The position numbers and the translations under genes are program-made. 8,891 nt of DNA, taken from the NCBI GenBank assembly GCA_003552745.1, contig PUOG01000221.1:1-8891 (forward strand). Direction: 5' to 3'. The notes beneath the pieces were generated by a model. It worked only from the letters and a program-made list of their open reading frames with translations. It searched no databases and had not been told where the DNA came from. Source of the stretch: Spirochaetaceae bacterium. Lineage in GTDB: Bacteria; Spirochaetota; Spirochaetia; DSM-27196; SKKC01. Position 1 is the stretch's first letter. Each line of letters starts with the position of its first letter. Below, piece after piece: positions 1-4,947 of this stretch.

Positions 1-2
1 AG

Positions 3-449
3 AACATCCGCTTCGGTCGTCCGGATGCCTCCGACGAAGAGGTTCGCGAGGTCGCGAAGCGAATGGGTATTCACGAGATGATCGAGGCGATGCCCGACGG
101 TTACCGGACCGAAATCGGAGAACGCGGTTCGAGCCTTTCGCTCGGGCAGAAACAGCTGCTCGCATTCGCTCGCGCGCTACTGCGCGACCCGAGCATTCTC
201 ATACTCGACGAGGCGAGCAGCTATCTCGACTCGAATACCGAGGCACTCGTCCAGAAGGCGATGGACGAGTTGAGTCACGGCAGGACGACGTTTGTGATCG
301 CCCACCGCCTTGCCACGATTCGCGGTGCCGACCGGATCATCGTGATGAAGGACGGGCGGATCATCGAGGTCGGCTCCCATCCCGAGCTGGTCGACCGCGA
401 CGGCGCATACGCGAAGCTGCTTTACACGCAGTACGCCGCGCGCGTGTAG
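3..449 (+). CDS. ABC exporter ATPase/permease, C-terminal part of nucleotide-binding domain (5' partial)
   Basis: The reading frame is open from the left edge and ends at TAG 447-449; 148 residues are visible. They cover the second half of an ABC ATPase domain of the exporter (MsbA/LmrA-like) type. The first residues, NIRFGRPDAS, match the stretch after the Q-loop in such exporters. Next come the signature motif SLSLGQKQ (LSGGQ with Leu for the first Gly), Walker B ILILDEA, the D-loop SSYLD and the H-loop VIAHRL, then the usual ending in which the substrate-facing text reads DGRIIEVGSHPEL. Walker A and the transmembrane domain would lie to the left of the window. The domain hydrolyses ATP to drive export across the inner membrane. 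The transported substrate cannot be told from this part; lipids, drugs and peptides are all possible for the family. tag follows after 9 bases, so the two are probably co-transcribed. Confidence 0.93.
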   Translation, partial: NIRFGRPDASDEEVREVAKRMGIHEMIEAMPDGYRTEIGERGSSLSLGQKQLLAFARALLRDPSILILDEASSYLDSNTEALVQKAMDELSHGRTTFVIAHRLATIRGADRIIVMKDGRIIEVGSHPELVDRDGAYAKLLYTQYAARV

Positions 450-453
450 GAGG
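449..453 (+). promoter_or_regulatory. Shine-Dalgarno site deciding the tag start
   Basis: GGAGG starts on the last base of the upstream stop codon and lies 5 bases before the GTG at 459. The alternative in-frame GTG at 453 overlaps this site, so 459 is the more likely start. Confidence 0.6.
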
Positions 454-458
454 TGGGA

Positions 459-1052
459 GTGACCGAGCACGGATTACGTGTCTACCACGGCGAGGACGCT
501 CTTCCGCGCTGTCCGTGGTGTAAGGGCGATGCGCTCTACGAGCGCTACCACGACGAGGAGTGGGGAACGCCGGTGCACGACGACCGGGTCCACTTCGAGT
601 TTCTCGTGCTGGAAGCGTTCCAGGCCGGATTGAGCTGGCTGACCGTGCTTCGAAAGCGCCCGCGCTTTCGCCAACGCTTCGACGGATTTCGCCCCGAGGT
701 TGTCGCCGGCTTCAGCGATGAGACGCTCGAGGAGATCCGGACCGATCCCGGCGTGATTCGCAACCGGGCGAAGATCGCAGCGGCGCGAACGAACGCGCGC
801 GCTTTTCTGAGAGTCGCCGAGGAGTTCGGCTCGTTCGATCGGTATATCTGGAGTTTCGTCGATGGAAGGCCGCTGGTGAATCGCCCGAAGATTCTCGGCG
901 ACGTCCCCGCCCGTACCGATCTCTCCGATGCGGTGAGCTCCGATCTGCGCAGCCGCGGGTTCACCTTCGTCGGCTCGACGATGATCTATGCGCATCTACA
1001 GGCAACGGGAATAGTCGACGATCACCTCGCCGACTGTTTCCGGGCCCGGTAG
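459..1052 (+). CDS. tag: DNA-3-methyladenine glycosylase I (Tag)
   Basis: This enzyme removes 3-methyladenine from alkylated DNA by cutting the N-glycosidic bond, starting base-excision repair in the cytoplasm. From the GTG at 459 the protein is 197 residues, close to the size of E. coli Tag. It can be aligned with E. coli Tag without net gaps. The zinc ligands are all present: Cys18, His31 (in YHDEEW), His189 and Cys193 (in DDHLADC), matching E. coli Cys4, His17, His175 and Cys179. The base-recognition Glu52 and Trp60 lie in LEAFQAGLSW, the counterpart of E. coli Glu38 and Trp46. The helix-hairpin-helix region PGVIRNRAKIAAARTNARA and the WSFVDG stretch also fit. The gene follows the ABC exporter by 9 bases and probably shares its transcript; it converges on the patatin gene. 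An extra CPWC near the N terminus adds a Cys that is not needed for the known zinc site. Confidence 0.96.
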   Translation: MTEHGLRVYHGEDALPRCPWCKGDALYERYHDEEWGTPVHDDRVHFEFLVLEAFQAGLSWLTVLRKRPRFRQRFDGFRPEVVAGFSDETLEEIRTDPGVIRNRAKIAAARTNARAFLRVAEEFGSFDRYIWSFVDGRPLVNRPKILGDVPARTDLSDAVSSDLRSRGFTFVGSTMIYAHLQATGIVDDHLADCFRAR

Positions 1053-1068
1053 CGAAAGGCGAAAGTGG

Positions 1069-1083
1069 CGGCGGAGGTCGCCG
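1069..1083. terminator. Short hairpin between convergent tag and patatin genes, possible bidirectional terminator
   Basis: CGGCG, a 5-base loop (GAGGT) and CGCCG form a perfect 5-bp GC stem in the 37-base gap between two convergent stop codons. On the minus strand it is followed by a pyrimidine-rich stretch with short T runs; on the plus strand there is no T tract. The position suits a terminator, but the stem is short and would occur often by chance in GC-rich DNA. Confidence 0.25.
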
Positions 1084-1089
1084 GCTGCT

Positions 1090-2082
1090 TCACACCCGCC
1101 GCGCCATCCTGCGCGCCCTGGTGCGCCACCAGTCGGTCGGACCGTGTTTGGCGAGAAAGCGATCGAGCGCCTCGCCGGTCTGTCGATAGCCGAGCTCCAC
1201 CGCCTCGAGACCGCGCCAGAACTCCCAGACCTCGATCTCCTCCATGTCGATATCTACGACCAGATCGGGCGCCGCACGTTCGACTTCCGCCTGCGACGCT
1301 TCGTACATCACAAGTTCGAATACGCGGGAGAAGAGATAGGCGGTTCCGGGGGCGCTGTTCTCCCCGTTGCGCTTTCGCGAACGAAAGCGTCCGGCGGCGA
1401 TCTTCTCGCCGTTCGCGTCCGAATCGCGTTTCATCAGCCGGCTCGTCAGCCGCTCCCAGAGCGATGTGTCGTCGACCGGTTCGCGATCGATTCGGGTGAG
1501 CTTCCAGTCGTAGGTTGCGGCCGTTCTCGGGCGGATGTTGATGCCGATCAGCGTATCCGGGCGATATCGGTGCAGCGCCTCCAGCGGCATATTCATCCGT
1601 ACTCCGCCGTCGACCAGGTAGCCGCCGTTGGCGGCGACCGGTTCGAACACACCCGGTACCGATATGCTCGCGCGAATCGCGTCGACGAGCGATCCTTCGT
1701 TGAGATGGTAGCCTTCGCCGGTGGTGATATCGACCGCGGTCGCGGTGAACGGAATCGGCAGATCTTCGATTTGGATATCGCCGACCAGATCGCGGATTAA
1801 CTCCTCCACATTCCGGCCGGCGACGATGCTGCCGCGCGCCCATGTCAGGTCGATCAGTTTCATGATCTCCGTGTGACCGAGCCCGGACAGCAGCTCTTCC
1901 AGCTCGGATACACTCTTCCCCGCCGCGTACAGGCCGCCTACCAGCGCTCCGGCACTCGTGCCGGCGATATAGGCGGGCTTTATTCCGCGCTCCTCGAGCG
2001 CCTTGAGTGCGCCGAGGTTGCCGAGCCCTTTCGCCGCGCCTCCGGCAAGTCCCACAGCGACCGTTCCGAGGTTCCGAGCCAT
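1090..2082 (-). CDS. Patatin-like phospholipase (RssA/NTE-like bacterial family)
   Basis: A 330-residue serine lipid hydrolase of the patatin family. It carries the three family marks in order: a glycine-rich oxyanion loop GLAGGAAKGLGNLG (residues 11-24), the nucleophile elbow GTSAG with Ser43, and the second dyad residue Asp158 in VDGG. The C-terminal stretch ending in ELGYRQTGEALDRFL is typical of bacterial patatins. No signal peptide or membrane segment is seen, so the enzyme is probably cytoplasmic or peripheral to the inner membrane. Family members cut acyl esters from phospholipids or lysophospholipids; the exact substrate is not readable. A hydrophilic, charged insert lies around residues 216-240. 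The ATG at 2082 is 6 bases after the stop of the choline-binding protein gene, so the two form one transcript. Only a weak GGAA lies upstream, so its translation may depend on coupling to the upstream gene. Confidence 0.92.
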   Translation of the reverse strand: MARNLGTVAVGLAGGAAKGLGNLGALKALEERGIKPAYIAGTSAGALVGGLYAAGKSVSELEELLSGLGHTEIMKLIDLTWARGSIVAGRNVEELIRDLVGDIQIEDLPIPFTATAVDITTGEGYHLNEGSLVDAIRASISVPGVFEPVAANGGYLVDGGVRMNMPLEALHRYRPDTLIGINIRPRTAATYDWKLTRIDREPVDDTSLWERLTSRLMKRDSDANGEKIAAGRFRSRKRNGENSAPGTAYLFSRVFELVMYEASQAEVERAAPDLVVDIDMEEIEVWEFWRGLEAVELGYRQTGEALDRFLAKHGPTDWWRTRARRMARRV

Positions 2083-2088
2083 GGTGAT

Positions 2089-3042
2089 TCAGTCTATTCC
2101 GAGCGCGGTGCGGACGGTTTCGAGTCCCGGGCTACCGTCGACGGCGGTCACGCCGTCGAGCCACGCATCGAGAACGCCGGGATTATCCTGTAGCCATTCG
2201 CGAGCGGCATCCTCCCCGGACATTCCCTCGTCGATCATCAACATGAGCTCGTTCTCCATCTCGAGATCGAACTGCAGGTTCTCCAGAAAACGTCCCATAT
2301 TCGGCGCCTCCTCGGTGTAACCTGCCCGCACGTTGGTGTAGACGGTGGCTGCTCCGTAATCGGGGCCGAAATAGTCGTCGGCGTCGGCGAGATAGTCGAT
2401 CTCGTAGACGGTGTTCATCGGATGCGGCGCCCAGCCGAGGAAGACGATCCACTCATCGTTGCGAGTCCGGCTTCCGACCTCGCTGAGCATACCGGCTTCG
2501 CTCGATTCGACCAGCTCCCAGCCGCCGAGACCGAACGCATCGTCGTCGATCATCGCCTCGATCAGCAGGTTTCCGTCGTTGCCCGCTTCGATGCCGTAGA
2601 TCTCCTCGCCGAACTCTTCCTCGTGATCCGCGAGATCGGCGACGCTCGTAACGCCGGCGTCATACACATACTGAGGTACGGCGAGGGTGTATTTCGCACC
2701 CTGCAGGTTATCGGTCACCCGGTCGACCGTTCCCTCCTCGATGTGCGGATCGGATATCGAGGCCATCGACGGCATCCAGTTTCCGAGAAAGACATCGGCA
2801 TCGCCGGACGCGAGCGCCTGATAGGCGACCGGAACGGAGACGACTTCGGAGGTCGTCTCATAACCGAGCGATTCGAGCACGAGCCGGGTCATGGCGGTGG
2901 TCGCTTCGATGTCGAGCCATCCAACCTCCACGAACCGTACGAGTGTCGGCTCCTCGGCCTCTTCCGCCTCTCCGGCGGCGAACCCCGATGCAACGGCAAA
3001 GAAAAAAAGAACAAGTAGAATGGATGCTTTCTTGATATACAA
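2089..3042 (-). CDS. Choline/betaine ABC transporter periplasmic substrate-binding protein (ChoX-like, OpuAC family)
   Basis: A periplasmic binding protein that delivers a quaternary amine to an ABC importer. Starting at TTG 3042 it has 317 residues: MYIKK, a hydrophobic core and an AASGF-type signal-peptidase I region ending near residue 23, then an acidic GEAEEAEEP linker. There is no lipobox Cys. The ligand residues of Sinorhizobium ChoX (Trp43, Asp45, Trp90, Tyr119, Asn156, Trp205) all have counterparts shifted by one: Trp42 and Asp44 in GWLD, Trp89 in LGNWMPSM, Tyr118, Asn155 in EAGNDGN and Trp204 in LGWAPHPMN. The retained Asp and Asn, which contact the choline hydroxyl, favour choline over glycine betaine. 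The TTG is chosen because a full Shine-Dalgarno sits 7 bases ahead of it; in-frame ATGs at 3063 and 3048 lie before or too close to that site. No permease or ATPase gene adjoins it; instead a patatin gene follows. Confidence 0.9.
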   Translation of the reverse strand: MYIKKASILLVLFFFAVASGFAAGEAEEAEEPTLVRFVEVGWLDIEATTAMTRLVLESLGYETTSEVVSVPVAYQALASGDADVFLGNWMPSMASISDPHIEEGTVDRVTDNLQGAKYTLAVPQYVYDAGVTSVADLADHEEEFGEEIYGIEAGNDGNLLIEAMIDDDAFGLGGWELVESSEAGMLSEVGSRTRNDEWIVFLGWAPHPMNTVYEIDYLADADDYFGPDYGAATVYTNVRAGYTEEAPNMGRFLENLQFDLEMENELMLMIDEGMSGEDAAREWLQDNPGVLDAWLDGVTAVDGSPGLETVRTALGID

Positions 3043-3047
3043 AGGCA

Positions 3048-3057
3048 TCACCTCCTT
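3048..3057 (-). promoter_or_regulatory. Full-length Shine-Dalgarno site of the choline-binding protein gene
   Basis: On the minus strand this reads AAGGAGGTGA, the full complement of the usual 16S rRNA 3' end. The AGGAGG core is 7 bases before TTG 3042 but only 2 bases before ATG 3048, and it would lie inside the gene if ATG 3063 were used. It therefore supports the TTG start. Confidence 0.75.
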
Positions 3058-3063
3058 AAGCAT

Positions 3064-3073
3064 ATAACGTTAT
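3064..3073. repeat. 10-bp perfect palindrome, possible operator
   Basis: ATAACGTTAT is its own reverse complement. It is AT-rich in GC-rich surroundings and overlaps the likely -10 region of the minus-strand gene. It could bind a dimeric repressor or may simply be part of the promoter. No second copy was noticed in this intergenic region. Confidence 0.3.
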
Positions 3074-3095
3074 CGAGATCGGCGCCGACCTTCAA
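3069..3095 (-). promoter_or_regulatory. Possible promoter of the choline-binding protein/patatin operon
   Basis: On the minus strand TTGAAG (3095-3090) and GATAAC (3074-3069) are separated by 15 bases, shorter than the ideal 17. Each matches the sigma-70 consensus at four positions. Transcription would begin near 3062, giving a leader of about 20 bases that includes the Shine-Dalgarno site and fits the TTG start. Confidence 0.3.
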
Positions 3096-3114
3096 GTCCG
3101 AAACGAACATTGCC

Positions 3115-3143
3115 TTGACGTTCGAGTGCCGACTACCTAGTAT
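3115..3143 (+). promoter_or_regulatory. Sigma-70-type promoter of the AGPS-FAR-recQ operon (leaderless transcript predicted)
   Basis: TTGACG (3115-3120, 5 of 6 to consensus) and TAGTAT (3138-3143, 4 of 6) are separated by exactly 17 bases. The usual distance from -10 to start of transcription puts +1 at about 3150-3151, which is the A of the ATG of the next gene. No Shine-Dalgarno sequence precedes that ATG, in agreement with a leaderless mRNA. Confidence 0.55.
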
Positions 3144-3150
3144 TCGGTCC

Positions 3151-4929
3151 ATGGCTGAAAACCATCGGATCGTGCCGCAGAGCGTCGTGCCCGACGCTTC
3201 CGAGGAAGAGTCGCTTGATGCGTGGGGGTTTCGTGATTCCGGTTTCGAGATTACCGAAAACGGTCACGTGCGCATGCGCGGGTCGCGATATCCGCTCTCG
3301 GGGCAGGAGCTTCCCTCCCTCATACCGTGGATTCGAAGCATTCTCCAGGTCGATCTGGACCTGAGTGATGTTCACACCCCGCACTATCCACCGCCTGCCC
3401 CGGAGCCGAACGTCGGTCGCAAGGTCCGCTCCGCCCTAGAGGCGGCGCTGCGAGGCGACCAGATCGTATACGACGATGAGATCCGATTGCGCCACGGACA
3501 CGGACATACGCAGGAGGATATGTGGGCGATCCGCTACGGGGAGCTGAAACGGATCCCGGATGTCGTCGTCTACCCGGAGAGTGAAGAGGAGGTGCAGCGT
3601 ATCGTGGAGGCGGCGACCTCGGCGAACGCGGCTATCATCCCGTACGGCGGTGGGACGAACGTTTCCGAGGCACTCAGCTGCCCGGTCGGCGAGCGGAGAA
3701 CCATCATCTCGGTCGACCTCGCCCGCATGAATCGCGTGCGATGGATCGATCCGGTGAATCATACCGCCTGTATCGAGGCGGGCGCGGTAGGGCGGTATAT
3801 CCAGAAGACGCTCGCCCCGCACGGCTTCACGATCGGCCACGAGCCGGACAGCGTCGAGTTCGCGACCCTCGGCGGGTATATCGCCACGAACGCAAGCGGC
3901 ATGAAGAAAAACCGCTACGGGAACATAGAGGATCTCGTCGAGGACCTGACCGCCGTGCTTCCCGACGGTGTGCTGCGTCGTGAACATGTCGGCCCGCGCG
4001 AAAGCGTCGGTCCGGATCTGCGCACGCTGCTCTTCGGCTCCGAGGGTGATTTCGGAATCATCACCAGCGCGGTCGTGCGCATCTTCCCCCTTCCGGAGGA
4101 GCAGCGCTTCGACTCGATCCTCTTTCACTCCTTCGAAGACGGTGTGGCGTTCATGCATGAGCTCACGCGCGCACAGCTCGAGCCGGCGAGTGTCCGTCTC
4201 GTCGACAATATGCAGTTCCAGTTCAGCCAGGCGCTGAAGCCCGCCTCGACCGGCCTGAAGCGATTGAAGAGTCGTTTGCAGAAGTGGATCGTCACCCGCG
4301 TTAAGCGGTTCGACCCGGAGCGGATGGTCGCCTGCACGCTGGTCTTCGAAGGGCGCAAAGACGAAGTGGCCGCACACCAGCGCAAGCTCCGGCCGCTCAT
4401 CCGCCGGCATCACGGGATGCAGGCCGGTGCGGAGAACGGCAAGCGGGGCTATGCGATGACGTTCGCGATCGCCTATATCCGTGACTTCATCATGCGCTAC
4501 CACATCGTCGCCGAGTCGTTCGAGACCTCGGTTGCCTGGAGCGATCTCGAGGAGATGTGCGGCCGGGTCAAGGAGCGCGTCTACGCCGAGCACTCGGCGC
4601 GGGGGCTTCCGGGGCGCCCGTACGTGACCTGCCGGGTTACACAGGTCTACCCGAGCGGTGCGTGCGTGTACTTTTATCTCGCGATCTACTCGAAAGGATT
4701 CGAGCGGCCGAGCGAGGTCTTTTCCGAGCTCGAGCGGGCGGCGCGCGATGAGGTGCTTGCCTCCGGTGGGACGCTCTCGCACCATCATGGAATCGGGAAG
4801 ATCAGAGCGCCGTTTGCCGATCGCATCGTCTCGCAGTCGGGAGGGAAACTGATTCTCCAACTCAAGAAGGCGATCGATCCGAAGAATGTGTTCGCAGCGG
4901 GCAACGGACTGCTCGCACCGAAGGGGTGA
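3151..4929 (+). CDS. Alkylglycerone-phosphate synthase (alkyl-DHAP synthase), FAD-dependent
   Basis: This enzyme forms the ether bond of ether lipids: it replaces the acyl chain of acyl-DHAP by a fatty alcohol, giving alkyl-DHAP and a fatty acid, using FAD without net oxidation. From ATG 3151 it has 592 residues and resembles mammalian AGPS along its whole length. The N-terminal WGFRDSGF and RYPLSG mark (residues 25-50) is AGPS-specific. The FAD domain follows, with PYGGGTN (164-170), GHEPDS (229-234), NASGMKKNRYGNIEDL (247-262) and GSEGDFGIIT. The C-terminal domain has PASVRLVDN with Arg349, the counterpart of the active-site Arg of AGPS, then CRVTQ, YFY (507-509, the region of the catalytic Tyr) and the His triplet SHHHGIGK (544-546). 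No targeting peptide or membrane segment is seen, so it is soluble or peripheral. An upstream in-frame TTG at 3115 is rejected because it is the -35 box. The gene heads an operon with an acyl-CoA reductase, which supplies its fatty alcohol. Confidence 0.93.
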   Translation: MAENHRIVPQSVVPDASEEESLDAWGFRDSGFEITENGHVRMRGSRYPLSGQELPSLIPWIRSILQVDLDLSDVHTPHYPPPAPEPNVGRKVRSALEAALRGDQIVYDDEIRLRHGHGHTQEDMWAIRYGELKRIPDVVVYPESEEEVQRIVEAATSANAAIIPYGGGTNVSEALSCPVGERRTIISVDLARMNRVRWIDPVNHTACIEAGAVGRYIQKTLAPHGFTIGHEPDSVEFATLGGYIATNASGMKKNRYGNIEDLVEDLTAVLPDGVLRREHVGPRESVGPDLRTLLFGSEGDFGIITSAVVRIFPLPEEQRFDSILFHSFEDGVAFMHELTRAQLEPASVRLVDNMQFQFSQALKPASTGLKRLKSRLQKWIVTRVKRFDPERMVACTLVFEGRKDEVAAHQRKLRPLIRRHHGMQAGAENGKRGYAMTFAIAYIRDFIMRYHIVAESFETSVAWSDLEEMCGRVKERVYAEHSARGLPGRPYVTCRVTQVYPSGACVYFYLAIYSKGFERPSEVFSELERAARDEVLASGGTLSHHHGIGKIRAPFADRIVSQSGGKLILQLKKAIDPKNVFAAGNGLLAPKG

Positions 4930-4947
4930 GGGAGACGCAAGCTCCGG

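Noticed and set aside
1040..1049. CCGGGCCCGG palindrome at the end of tag
   Set aside because: It lies in coding sequence, has no loop and no following T tract; short GC palindromes are common at this base composition.
1022..1843. A 273-codon minus-strand frame overlapping the patatin gene in another phase
   Set aside because: The Arg/Gly-rich translation has no motifs, while the other phase carries the full patatin set.
3115..3150. Upstream TTG start of AGPS at 3115
   Set aside because: The TTG is the first part of a good -35 box, no ribosome site precedes it, and the added 12 residues have no counterpart that I recognise in AGPS.
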